DNA of 64,000 nucleotides, from the NCBI GenBank assembly GCA_947488905.1, contig CANLBJ010000002.1, positions 372,001-436,000 of the forward strand, given 5' to 3'. Shown here piece by piece: positions 1-8,015 of the stretch. The DNA comes from Ulvibacter algarum. Lineage in GTDB: Bacteria; Bacteroidota; Bacteroidia; Flavobacteriales; Flavobacteriaceae. Position numbers and translations under genes: made by a program. The notes beneath the pieces are model-generated. The model did not search any database. It was not told the origin of the DNA and saw only the letters and a list, made by a program, of their open reading frames with translations. How positions within the stretch are numbered: position 1 is the stretch's first letter; each line of letters opens with the position of its first letter.

Positions 1-190
1 AGTTAGTTATAAAAGATTGCTTAAAATCATATAATGTAGTGAGTGCTTTGTGTTCTATAAGTGTAAAATATTCAAAATAAAACAGCACTAAGGCGATAAT
101 TGTCCAAGAAAATAACACTAAAAGTGCCCGTCTGGTGTAAAACCATAATTGGCGTTTAGAATAACTTTTAAAACGTGGTGCTTTTGCCAT
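1..190 (-). CDS. Partial membrane protein, N-terminus only
   Basis: An open frame starts with ATG at 190 (read leftward) and runs off the left edge after about 63 codons. The start is basic (Lys/Arg-rich, about residues 1-22) and is followed by one strong hydrophobic segment (about residues 23-42, rich in Leu, Ile, Phe and Trp), so it is probably anchored in the inner membrane. No catalytic domain is visible in the part present. It diverges from the TonB receptor gene across about 216 bp. It could be the N-terminus of a sensor or cyclase-type protein, but that is a guess; only the membrane anchor is supported. Confidence 0.6.
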   Translation of the reverse strand, partial: MAKAPRFKSYSKRQLWFYTRRALLVLFSWTIIALVLFYFEYFTLIEHKALTTLYDFKQSFITN

Positions 191-310
191 TAACAGTTTT
201 TATAGGTATTGTGAGGTTCTTCGTTTTTTAAAATCTTATTATGATTTTGAGAGTGAAGATACTTTTTATCATTTAAAAGGTAGATAACAAAATGCTAAAT
301 TTCATTTTTG

Positions 311-381
311 ACATTTCGGGATTAATATTCAACAGTTGGGTTCTTATTATTTATTTCTGAAATGTTCTTTCGTCAAATTTG
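311..381 (+). promoter_or_regulatory. LytTR-type direct-repeat promoter, copy 1 (TonB receptor)
   Basis: ACATTTCGG (311-319) and ACAGTTGGG (332-340) lie 21 bp apart, two helical turns on the same face. The second fits the known LytTR half-site consensus [TA][AC][CA]GTTN[AG][TG] at 9 of 9 positions. A -7-like box CAAATTTG ends at 381, exactly 41 bp past the right half-site. No TTG -33 element is evident, as expected if an activator replaces it. Copies 2 and 3 have the same geometry. Because the -7 box lies downstream of the ATG at 362, translation must start later, at 407. Confidence 0.75.
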
Positions 382-406
382 TAGTAGATTTATAAAACCA
401 ACCACT

Positions 407-2584
407 ATGACCTTTACTACACAATCACTTCTGAAATACACAATACTTGTCACTGTGTGCCTTTTATTTATCACCTTGGCACAAGCACAAACCACCATAT
501 CTGGAATCGTAACTGAAAAGAATGGAACCCCAATTTTAGGGGCAAACATCTATCTAGATGGCACTTATGATGGAGCAACATCTACCATTGATGGTGTTTA
601 TAGTTTTACTACAGATGAAGTAGGTCAACAAACTCTAGTTGTGAGTTTTATATCTTTTGAAACTTTTAGAATAACACAAGATGTTAGCTTGTATAATAAT
701 TATATGGTAGTCTTAAAAGAAGATGTAAACTCACTAGATACTGTAGTGATATCTGCGGGTTCTTTTGAGGCAAGTGACAATAGTAAAGTGTCTGTTTTAA
801 AGCCACTAGATGTTGTGACTACGGCAAGTGCATTAGGTGATTTTGTAGGCGCATTACAAACCTTACCTGGCACAACTACGGTTGCAGAAGATGGTAGATT
901 GTTTGTGAGAGGTGGTGATGCAAACGAAACTCAGATATTTATAGATGGGCTTAGAGTATTTAGCCCTTATACGCCTACAACTGCAAATACGCCTACTCGT
1001 GGTAGATACAGTCCTTTTCTTTTTGATGGGATCACTTTTAGTACCGGTGGTTATAGTGCAGAATATGGGCAAGCATTATCATCTGTTTTATTACTAAACA
1101 CTATAGATGAACCAGATCAAGAAAAAACAGAAATTGCATTAATGACAGTAGGTGGAGGCTTAGGTAATACTCAAAAATGGGATAAGTCTTCAGTAAGCGT
1201 AAACGCATCTTATATTAATCTTGCACCATATGTAGCATTGTTGCCAGACCGTAATGAGTGGGATAAACCTTTTGAGAGTATCTCTGGAGAGACTGTTTAT
1301 AGACACAAAATAGGTGATGGACAATTAAAGGCTTATGCTGCTTTTGATACCACTAACTTTAAATTAAACATAGAAGATATTAATGCGCCAGAGGGTATCG
1401 ATTTTGGTTTAAAAAACAATAATTTTTATTCTAACTTAAGCTATCAAGCACCATTGGGTAATAAGTGGAGGCTTTTAACAGGAGGTAGTTATACCTACTC
1501 AAATAACAAAACAGATTTTGACACTACCGCTATAGATAGTGATGAGACATCTATTCATGTAAAAGCAAAGCTGCGTAAGAGTTTTAATAGCAAGTTTAAA
1601 TTAAGCGTAGGAGCAGAGCAGTTTTTTACAGATTATGGCGAGCAATTTGACACCTCTTTTGCCAATGGTAAAATAGGGTATGATAATAATATTACAGCTT
1701 TGTTTACAGAAGCAGATTATGTGTTTAGTAGAAAATTTGCGGCAAAAGTAGGGTTGAGAGGTAGTTACAGTCAGTTGTTTAATGAAGTGACGGTTGCTCC
1801 TAGAGTATCATTAGCCTACAAAACAGGTAAAAACAGCCAGCTATCTCTAGCTTATGGTGATTTTTACCAACAGCCTCAAAGCGAGTTTTTAAAGTATACA
1901 CAAAATCTTGAAGCTGCAAGAGCCCAACATTTTATTGCTAATTACCAGTATACAGCAAATGACAGAATTTTTAGGGCAGAGCTTTTCAGAAAAGAATATA
2001 ATAACTTAGTGACTTTTACGGGTGATATGGCTTCTTTTGATAGCGAGTATGGTACAGAAGGAAATGGTTATGCACAAGGATTAGATGTCTTTTTTAGAGA
2101 CAACGAGACATTTAAATTTATGGACTACTGGGTGAGTTACTCATATTTAGATAGTGAAAGAGAATACCGTAATTATCCAACAACAGCCACACCAAACTTT
2201 GCAAACACGCATAACCTGTCTGTAGTGGCAAAATACTGGATAGAAGACTGGAAAAGTCAAGTAGGTTTTAGTTTTCAGCACGGGAGCGGTCGTAGTTACA
2301 CAGATCCTAATCTTGATGGGTTTTTAAACCAGCAAACTAAAGCATATAATAACTTAAGTGTGAACTGGGCATACTTACTGTCTGAGCAAATGATTCTTTA
2401 TGCTTCTGTAAATAATGTGACTAATTTTAAAAATGTGAATGGCTATCAATACGCAGATACGCCTAACCCTATGGGTAATTTTGACCGTAGGACCTTACGT
2501 CCAGCAGCAGATCAATTTTTCTTTGTAGGCTTTTTCTGGACTATAAGTGAAGATGGTACAGATAATCAACTTGATAAATTATAG
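407..2584 (+). CDS. TonB-dependent receptor with carboxypeptidase-like regulatory domain
   Basis: Outer-membrane transporter taking up an unknown substrate with TonB/ExbB energy. A signal peptide ends near an AQA cleavage site. It is followed by a CarboxypepD_reg-like beta-sandwich (about residues 28-105, beginning with the typical SGIVTEKNG stretch), a plug domain (about 115-225, with DGGDANETQ-like and IDG motifs) and an aromatic-rich beta-barrel to the C-terminus. About 725 residues is average for the family. The frame is open from an ATG at 362, but that would put the predicted -7 box inside the gene; the ATG at 407 gives a normal signal peptide and a short leader of about 20 nt. No SusD-type partner is adjacent. 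The shared promoter module places it in the regulon of the LytS/LytTR system downstream. Confidence 0.9.
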   Translation: MTFTTQSLLKYTILVTVCLLFITLAQAQTTISGIVTEKNGTPILGANIYLDGTYDGATSTIDGVYSFTTDEVGQQTLVVSFISFETFRITQDVSLYNNYMVVLKEDVNSLDTVVISAGSFEASDNSKVSVLKPLDVVTTASALGDFVGALQTLPGTTTVAEDGRLFVRGGDANETQIFIDGLRVFSPYTPTTANTPTRGRYSPFLFDGITFSTGGYSAEYGQALSSVLLLNTIDEPDQEKTEIALMTVGGGLGNTQKWDKSSVSVNASYINLAPYVALLPDRNEWDKPFESISGETVYRHKIGDGQLKAYAAFDTTNFKLNIEDINAPEGIDFGLKNNNFYSNLSYQAPLGNKWRLLTGGSYTYSNNKTDFDTTAIDSDETSIHVKAKLRKSFNSKFKLSVGAEQFFTDYGEQFDTSFANGKIGYDNNITALFTEADYVFSRKFAAKVGLRGSYSQLFNEVTVAPRVSLAYKTGKNSQLSLAYGDFYQQPQSEFLKYTQNLEAARAQHFIANYQYTANDRIFRAELFRKEYNNLVTFTGDMASFDSEYGTEGNGYAQGLDVFFRDNETFKFMDYWVSYSYLDSEREYRNYPTTATPNFANTHNLSVVAKYWIEDWKSQVGFSFQHGSGRSYTDPNLDGFLNQQTKAYNNLSVNWAYLLSEQMILYASVNNVTNFKNVNGYQYADTPNPMGNFDRRTLRPAADQFFFVGFFWTISEDGTDNQLDKL

Positions 2585-2604
2585 GGGCATTTTTAATGTT
2601 ATTG

Positions 2605-2675
2605 ACATTTCAGTAATAAAAAATGACAGTTGAGTATAAATCAATTTTAAAAGAAACATTTAGACCTCATATTTG
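2605..2675 (+). promoter_or_regulatory. LytTR-type direct-repeat promoter, copy 2 (DUF2141 operon)
   Basis: ACATTTCAG (2605-2613) and ACAGTTGAG (2626-2634) are separated by 12 bp (21-bp period). The second matches the LytTR half-site consensus at all 9 positions. The -7-like box CATATTTG (2668-2675) ends 41 bp after the right half-site, as in copy 1, and 25 bp before the ATG. Downstream of the site, a stretch of TATAAA and an AATTTTAAAAG block is shared with copy 3. Confidence 0.75.
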
Positions 2676-2699
2676 TACAAACAATAAAACCAAACTATT

Positions 2700-3116
2700 A
2701 TGCAAACAGTACTAACATACCTTACGCTACTCTTTACAGGAATGATGATGACAGCACAGTCTTCTGTTACCATTACAATCACAGATTTAAACTCTAATAA
2801 TGGAAAGCTAATGATAGGGCTTTATGATAGCGAGAAAAACTTTTTGAATACTCGTTTTAAGGGCGCTATGGAGACTATAGAAAACCATACAGCAACTTAT
2901 ACTTTTACAGATGTACCAGTGGGTGAGTATGCTATTTCTACTTTTCACGATGAGAATGATAACCAAGTGTTTGATATGCGCTTTGGGGTGATCCCTAAAG
3001 AGGATTACGTGACTTCTAACAATGCTAAAGGCTTTTTTGGACCTCCAGCCTGGGATGATGCAAAATTTATAGTAAAAGATGCTCCAATCACTATAGCCTT
3101 AAAAATGAATGATTAA
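2700..3116 (+). CDS. DUF2141 family exported protein
   Basis: A 138-residue secreted protein with a signal peptide (about residues 1-20, cleavage after a TAQ-like site) followed by one compact beta-rich domain of the DUF2141 family. The family pattern is visible: an early GKLMIGLYDSE-like strand, a central VPVGEYAISTFHDENDN block with acidic, possibly metal-binding loops, and a conserved FGPP near the end. The biochemical role is unknown. In flavobacteria such proteins often sit beside TonB receptors and LytTR systems, as here. It is the first gene of a unit with the next two genes and is preceded by LytTR promoter copy 2. Confidence 0.85.
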   Translation: MQTVLTYLTLLFTGMMMTAQSSVTITITDLNSNNGKLMIGLYDSEKNFLNTRFKGAMETIENHTATYTFTDVPVGEYAISTFHDENDNQVFDMRFGVIPKEDYVTSNNAKGFFGPPAWDDAKFIVKDAPITIALKMND

Positions 3117-3148
3117 TTTAGCCATAGCGCTACAAATATTTAAAAATT

Positions 3149-3778
3149 ATGAAAACAATTATCTATTTATGTTTTGCTGTTTTTTCTATCACAGCAACAG
3201 CACAATCTCAATATGAGAGCGGAATGAAAAAAGCCTTTGATCTTTGGGGAGAAAACAAAATGGCAGACGCCTCTAACCTTTTTGAACGAATAGCAACAGT
3301 AGAAAAAGAGAATTGGATACCAGTGTATTACGCATCTCAGGTTAATGTACTAAAAAGTTTTGGTGAGAAAGATCAAGTTGTACTAACAGCGCAGTTAGAA
3401 AAAGCGTTAGATTTTTTAAACCAAGCCAAAAGCTTGACAGAAGATGATAACCCTTATGTAAAAGTGTTAGAGGCACAATATTATACCGCTTGGATTGCCT
3501 TTGACGGTATGACGTACGGTATGAAGTATGCAGGAAAAGTAGGAACATTATATAATGAAGCATTAGCATTGGCGCCAGAAAACCCAATTGTAGTTTTGGG
3601 AAAAGCAGAATGGGATGCAGGCTCTGCAAGATATTTTGGGAAACCTATGGAGCCCTTTTGTAAAGATGTGCAGAAGGCGCTAGATTTATCAGAGAATTTT
3701 GAGCCAGAAGGAGCTTTTTATCCTCGTTTTATAAAAGAAAGAGCTGTTGAGTTTATAGAAACAAATTGCAATAAATAA
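3149..3778 (+). CDS. Exported helical-repeat (TPR-like) protein
   Basis: A 209-residue protein with a clear signal peptide (residues 1-18, ending in a TAQ-type site). The mature part is helical with TPR-like spacing: an AFDLWGENKMADASNLFERIA helix pair early on, then a stretch of Ala/Leu-rich helices resembling short repeats. It lies 32 bp after the DUF2141 gene. Its TAA overlaps the next ATG by one base, which suggests translational coupling to the histidine kinase. It may be a periplasmic partner or sensor subunit of that kinase; this is inferred only from position. I do not recognise a named family with certainty. Confidence 0.8.
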   Translation: MKTIIYLCFAVFSITATAQSQYESGMKKAFDLWGENKMADASNLFERIATVEKENWIPVYYASQVNVLKSFGEKDQVVLTAQLEKALDFLNQAKSLTEDDNPYVKVLEAQYYTAWIAFDGMTYGMKYAGKVGTLYNEALALAPENPIVVLGKAEWDAGSARYFGKPMEPFCKDVQKALDLSENFEPEGAFYPRFIKERAVEFIETNCNK

Positions 3779-5112
3779 TGAAAAAATATATAGGCAAAAT
3801 AGTTCAAGCATTTTTAATAGGGGTTTTAATATTCTTATTAATAGGTCTTTATCAGTATTTTATTAATGACTGGAGACCTAGTGCTAATGATAGATTATTA
3901 GAACAATTTGCCTATAATCAAGCCTATTCTGTATTATTATATTTAGCAAATGACTTGGTTATTAGCTTTATGATTAAAACGTATGGAGCAACTTTATTTA
4001 AATTTAAAAACTTAATTAAAGGAGTATTCTTGAGCGTTGCAGCCACACTTGGTACAATGTATTTAATACGTATGTTTTTTGCTGTTGTTATTGATAATAT
4101 ATCACTTACAGACTTTGTGACCAGTGAGAGTTTAGGGTATTATACTTTTGGTTTTACGATTTCTGTAATCATCACTGCTATTTTTTACTTTTTATATTAC
4201 TATAAACAGAAACAAGACAATAGAGTAAAAGAGCAAAAAATTATTGCCGGAGTGGCATCTGCACAGTTTGATGCTTTAAAAAACCAACTTGATCCGCATT
4301 TTTTATTTAATAGTCTTAACGTATTAACTAGTTTAATAGAAGAAAACCCAGAAGCAGCCACACGATTTACAACAGCATTATCTAAAGTATACCGTTATGT
4401 TTTAGAGCAGAAAAATAAGGAGCTGGTTACCATAGAAGAAGAAATTAAGTTTGCGAACTTATACATGTCACTATTAAAAATGCGCTTTGAAGACAGTATT
4501 GTTTTTACAACGCCAGCAGTATTAAAAAACCCAGAAGGTAAAGTGGTGCCATTAGCTTTGCAACTGTTATTAGAGAACGCTGTAAAGCACAATCAAGTGA
4601 CACCATCAAAAAAATTATACATAACCATTACCGAGGATGACGGTGTTCTAACCGTGACAAATAACCTACAAACTAAGCAGACATTAAAAGAGAGCACAGG
4701 TGTTGGTCTCAAAAATATAAAACAACGGTATGCTATTTTAACTTCGGAAATAGTAAAAATTGACCATAGCGCAGATACATTTAAAATCTCGATACCAATT
4801 ATTACTCAAGATATTAAAGTTATGAAAACACAAGACACATACATAAGCGAAAAGCGATATGAAAATGCCCAAGAACAAATAGCTAAGTTAAAAGGCTTTT
4901 ATGCTCACTTTACTATCTATTTAATTTTCATCCCTATATTTATTTATCTTAATTATCAATCTAATGCAGGTTTTCCTTGGGCAATCTTCCCTATAGGCGG
5001 ATGGGGCTTTGGGGTTGCAGGTCACGCAGCAGAAACCTTTAACTGGAATCCCTTTTTTGGTAAAGACTGGGAGCAACGTAAGATTAAAGAATTACTAGAC
5101 AAAGAAGACTAG
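3778..5112 (+). CDS. LytS-type histidine kinase with C-terminal 2TM domain
   Basis: A 444-residue inner-membrane kinase. Four hydrophobic segments lie at about residues 10-28, 50-66, 82-105 and 120-142. They are followed by a His_kinase (LytS/YehU) domain with the phosphoacceptor motif LDPHFLFNSL (His174) and an ATP-binding region with LLLENAVKHN (about 262-271) and GVGLKNIKQRY (about 308-318). Residues about 355-444 add a 2TM domain ending in NPFFGKDWEQRKIKELL, which is also encoded alone by the next two genes. The start overlaps the preceding stop. The cognate regulator is the LytTR protein at 5921. A C-terminal 2TM extension on a kinase is unusual and hints at interaction with the small 2TM proteins. 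Confidence 0.92.
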   Translation: MKKYIGKIVQAFLIGVLIFLLIGLYQYFINDWRPSANDRLLEQFAYNQAYSVLLYLANDLVISFMIKTYGATLFKFKNLIKGVFLSVAATLGTMYLIRMFFAVVIDNISLTDFVTSESLGYYTFGFTISVIITAIFYFLYYYKQKQDNRVKEQKIIAGVASAQFDALKNQLDPHFLFNSLNVLTSLIEENPEAATRFTTALSKVYRYVLEQKNKELVTIEEEIKFANLYMSLLKMRFEDSIVFTTPAVLKNPEGKVVPLALQLLLENAVKHNQVTPSKKLYITITEDDGVLTVTNNLQTKQTLKESTGVGLKNIKQRYAILTSEIVKIDHSADTFKISIPIITQDIKVMKTQDTYISEKRYENAQEQIAKLKGFYAHFTIYLIFIPIFIYLNYQSNAGFPWAIFPIGGWGFGVAGHAAETFNWNPFFGKDWEQRKIKELLDKED

Positions 5113-5160
5113 ATAAAACGCTTGTAAAAACATTTTGAAGTAAAAAAAACAGACTATTTT

Positions 5161-5231
5161 ACAATTGGTCTATTACTTTTTACAGTTGAGTATAAAGTAA
5201 TTTTAAAAGCTATAAAGCCTAAGTATATTTA
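5161..5231 (+). promoter_or_regulatory. LytTR-type direct-repeat promoter, copy 3 (2TM-LytTR operon)
   Basis: ACAATTGGT (5161-5169) and ACAGTTGAG (5182-5190) are separated by 12 bp. The right half matches the LytTR consensus at 9 of 9 positions and the left at 8 of 9. The -7-like box TATATTTA (5224-5231) ends 41 bp after the right half-site and 28 bp before the ATG. Spacing is identical to copies 1 and 2. The operon includes the LytTR regulator itself, so the module predicts positive autoregulation. Confidence 0.72.
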
Positions 5232-5258
5232 CATAGTAAACCAATAAAAACAATTATT

Positions 5259-5561
5259 ATGGAACCTATTAAAAAAGACGATGCTTACTACAAAGCAAAA
5301 GATCAAGTAAAGGAAATGAAAAAATTCTATACGAGTTTAATGAGCTATATCGTTTTTATTTCTCTTTTAGCTGGGCTTAATTATTACACTAATGAATTTA
5401 GAAATATGTGGTTTTTATGGGCAGCTTTTGGTTGGGGAATAGGTTTGTTTTTTCAAGCAGCAAAGGCTTTTGATTGGAACCCGTTTTTTGGTAAAGATTG
5501 GGAAGAGCGTAAGATGAAGCAATTAATGAAAGAGGACCAGAATTCAAATTTTAAGAGATAA
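5259..5561 (+). CDS. Small 2TM domain protein
   Basis: A 100-residue membrane protein made almost wholly of a 2TM domain. It has a charged N-terminal helix (DQVKEMKKFYTSLMSYIVF), two membrane segments (about residues 27-45 and 51-68) and a conserved juxtamembrane tail WNPFFGKDWEERKMKQLM. The tail is nearly identical to the C-terminus of the kinase at 3778, so the two likely arose by duplication and may pack together. It is the first gene of the third LytTR-promoter unit and lies 3 bp before the next 2TM gene. The biochemical role is unknown. Confidence 0.85.
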   Translation: MEPIKKDDAYYKAKDQVKEMKKFYTSLMSYIVFISLLAGLNYYTNEFRNMWFLWAAFGWGIGLFFQAAKAFDWNPFFGKDWEERKMKQLMKEDQNSNFKR

Positions 5562-5564
5562 GCA

Positions 5565-5879
5565 ATGAAAAGTCAAGAAGAACTAAAACTTGCAAGAGCT
5601 AAAAAAAAGGTAAAAAACATTAAAGGGTTTTATACTCATTTAACCATATTTGTATTAGTAAATCTTTTAATATTAGGCGGTAACACTCATTTTTTTACAG
5701 AGTTTGTAACAGATGAATATGGTTTTTGGCGGTATTTATCTACACCCGTATTTTGGGGAATAGGATTGTTAATTCACGGCTTAGTAGTATTCACGCCAAC
5801 TTTCGGTTTTATTAAGAAATGGGAAGATCGTAAAATGAGAGAATTAATAGAGAAAGACAGCAGTAATAACAAATATTAA
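5565..5879 (+). CDS. Small 2TM domain protein, second copy
   Basis: A 104-residue paralog of the preceding gene. It has a basic N-terminal helix with KKVKNIKGFYTHL, two hydrophobic segments (about residues 29-47 and 62-82) and an IKKWEDRKMRELIEKD tail. It is more diverged than its neighbour: the NPFF of the tail is replaced by TFGF. It sits between the first 2TM gene and the LytTR regulator with short gaps, so it is probably co-transcribed with both. It could modulate the kinase, but no direct evidence exists in the sequence. Confidence 0.85.
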   Translation: MKSQEELKLARAKKKVKNIKGFYTHLTIFVLVNLLILGGNTHFFTEFVTDEYGFWRYLSTPVFWGIGLLIHGLVVFTPTFGFIKKWEDRKMRELIEKDSSNNKY

Positions 5880-5900
5880 AACTTACCTGACATCTAGCGG

Positions 5901-5910
5901 GTTTCCGAAG
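5901..5910 (+). repeat. RTTTCCGAAG motif (intergenic copy)
   Basis: GTTTCCGAAG lies 11 bp before the start of the LytTR regulator gene. It is one of 17 copies of RTTTCCGAAG in the window and belongs to the minority form with G at the first position. Confidence 0.6.
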
Positions 5911-5920
5911 CAAAAAAAAT

Positions 5921-6676
5921 ATGAACGTAATTATTATAGAAGACGAAAGGCCCTCTGCACGTAGATTGCAACGAATGTTAGAAAAGCTAGATGTTACAGT
6001 AAACCAGCAATTACACAGCGTAGAAGAGTCTATTGAGTGGTTTTCTGCAAATGAGCAACCAGATCTTATTTTTCTAGACATACAGTTAAGTGATGGCTTG
6101 TCTTTTGAGATTTTTGAAACTATAGACATTCGTAGTGCTATCATTTTTACCACTGCTTTTGATGAGTATGCTTTACAAGCTTTTAAACTTAATAGTATTG
6201 ATTATTTATTAAAACCTATAGATGAAGATGACCTTGAGATTGCTGTAAAAAAGTATCGTGAGTTTAGCCCTAAAAAACAAAAGCTTCAAGTAGATTTTGA
6301 AGACATTAAAAGATTATTAGTAAACCCTGTTGAGCGAGAATATAAAAAACGCTTTACAACAAAGATAGGTCAACATATAAAGATGATTCCTGTAGATGAG
6401 ATAGAGTGTTTTTATTCAGAAAATAAAGGTACTTATGCTCATACTGTAGATGGTAGAGACTACTTGCTAGATACTACACTAGAGCAACTAGAAGGGGAGA
6501 TATCTCCAGAAGTGTTTTTTAGAATTAGCCGTAAATTTTATATAAACGTAAACGCAATAAAAGATATTATTTCTTATACCAACTCAAGATTAGAACTTAA
6601 GTTAAACTCTTATAAAGAGCAATCTGTTATTGTGGCAAGAGAGAAAGTAAAAGACTTTAAGTTTTGGTTAGAATAA
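5921..6676 (+). CDS. LytTR-family response regulator
   Basis: A 251-residue DNA-binding response regulator. The receiver domain (about residues 1-120) has acidic residues at the N-terminus (EDE), phosphoacceptor Asp53 in LIFLDIQ, Thr77/78 and Lys98 in YLLKP. The LytTR domain (about 145-250) includes the typical ENKGTYAHTVDGRDYLLDTTLEQLE and FFRISRKFYINVNAIKDI blocks. It is presumably phosphorylated by the LytS-type kinase at 3778. LytTR proteins bind paired 9-bp sites about 21 bp apart, which is exactly what precedes this operon and two others here. The stop abuts the stop of the convergent gene at 6677 with no spacer. Confidence 0.94.
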   Translation: MNVIIIEDERPSARRLQRMLEKLDVTVNQQLHSVEESIEWFSANEQPDLIFLDIQLSDGLSFEIFETIDIRSAIIFTTAFDEYALQAFKLNSIDYLLKPIDEDDLEIAVKKYREFSPKKQKLQVDFEDIKRLLVNPVEREYKKRFTTKIGQHIKMIPVDEIECFYSENKGTYAHTVDGRDYLLDTTLEQLEGEISPEVFFRISRKFYINVNAIKDIISYTNSRLELKLNSYKEQSVIVAREKVKDFKFWLE

Positions 6677-7885
6677 CTACTTTTTAATCCTATTTTCATC
6701 AAAGGCAGAGGGCAATAATTGAGGAATCAATTTTATAAGTAGTGGCAGCAATAAAGAGCCACCAGGAATTATAAATATAGTAAGTGAAGGGATTGTTTTG
6801 CAGATATCTAGCAATTGTTCTTTCACTTTTTTCTTTTCTTCTTCATTGAGGTCCCTTAAAGTAGACTGTCCCATTAATTGCACTAGCTCTTTACTTTCTA
6901 TCAATTCTTTTACAATACGGTCTGCATTTTTTAAGATAAGAATTTTAACAGTGCGTCTTGTTTCTTTATAAAAATGCTTTACTGGATTTGCACTATTAAA
7001 CAATTGTATATGCTTACCATAAGACTGTGTAAAGAGATATAAATTTTCTATGTTTTCTGAAACGTTAATCTCATCAACAAATAGCTCTTTTGTTAGTTTT
7101 GAAAGAAATGCTAATTCAAGGCTGTCTATTTCTTTATCATCATAAATGGCTAAAAGGCATAAGTTAAGTAGTTGGTTTTTTAAAATTTCATTCTCTTGTA
7201 TTACAAGAGGAAGCTCAGAATAATCATTTTTAATAATAAACGTATCTGTTGCAATCGCAGAAAATGTTTCTTTAAAAAGTGACAACATATTGGTGTCATT
7301 TTTAGTTTTATTTAATTTAGCACTTAAAGCAAGGTAGCTTAATTTGTTATAAATAAATTCTAATTGCCCATAGGTTTCAATATTACGGCTCTCATCTTTT
7401 AAAAAACCACTAAAGGCGATAATATCAATACTAAGTAAGATATGTGTAAAGAATGATGAAGACCCTTTCTTAAAAATAGGATTAGATTCTTGTATTCTAG
7501 TAGAGAGCATCGCTTCTACATTTGATGCCGTATTTTTAGAGAAACTAATTCTAGAAAAAATTCCTTTCTTTCCTTTATTACTAGAGGTGTAAAATCGCTC
7601 TATTGTTTTAAGAGCATCAGCTAGATCATTATTAGGGTTTTGGTACCTGTAAGTAAGCATTAAAGCTGTAAATAGATTTACCTTAGTAAAATCTTCAATA
7701 CTAAATATAGTGTCTTTTAGATGAGGTAATACCGCTAGATCACTAGATACCCCATAAAAGAATCCCGTTTTAACTAATAATTTATACACCTCTTTTTGAC
7801 AAAGTGGAGTCGTTTCATTAAAAGTTATAGGTAATAAACTTATATATTTGTTAACCCAACCAGAGCTTGCGGGATTTATGGCCAT
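6677..7885 (-). CDS. LETM1-related (biofilm-associated-type) protein
   Basis: A protein of about 402 residues whose C-terminus contains a LETM1-like stretch. It has a charged helix (LNEEEKKKVKEQLLDICKTIPSLT) and then a hydrophobic segment with a Pro-Gly-Gly turn and LLPLLIKLIPQLLPSAF, very like the LETM1 core after its transmembrane segment. The rest is helical and not recognisable in detail. Flavobacterial proteins of this build are named LETM1-related biofilm-associated proteins; I assign it by resemblance. The frame is open from a TTG at 7903, but the first ATG at 7885 gives the natural N-terminus MAINPASSGW. It converges on the LytTR gene and diverges from the DUF4331 gene. Confidence 0.75.
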   Translation of the reverse strand: MAINPASSGWVNKYISLLPITFNETTPLCQKEVYKLLVKTGFFYGVSSDLAVLPHLKDTIFSIEDFTKVNLFTALMLTYRYQNPNNDLADALKTIERFYTSSNKGKKGIFSRISFSKNTASNVEAMLSTRIQESNPIFKKGSSSFFTHILLSIDIIAFSGFLKDESRNIETYGQLEFIYNKLSYLALSAKLNKTKNDTNMLSLFKETFSAIATDTFIIKNDYSELPLVIQENEILKNQLLNLCLLAIYDDKEIDSLELAFLSKLTKELFVDEINVSENIENLYLFTQSYGKHIQLFNSANPVKHFYKETRRTVKILILKNADRIVKELIESKELVQLMGQSTLRDLNEEEKKKVKEQLLDICKTIPSLTIFIIPGGSLLLPLLIKLIPQLLPSAFDENRIKK

Positions 7886-8015
7886 TTTAAAATGATTTTG
7901 CAAATAAAAACATATTGTAAAGATACATTATCAAATTTTTATCGTCTTAAATAAAACCAGCATTTAAAATTTAACGTAACTAAGATATAACTTAATATTA
8001 ATTTAAACCATAACT

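Noticed and set aside
5161..5190. Terminator of the kinase operon at the LytTR copy 3 region
   Set aside because: No stable stem was found between 5112 and 5259; the repeats are direct, not inverted.
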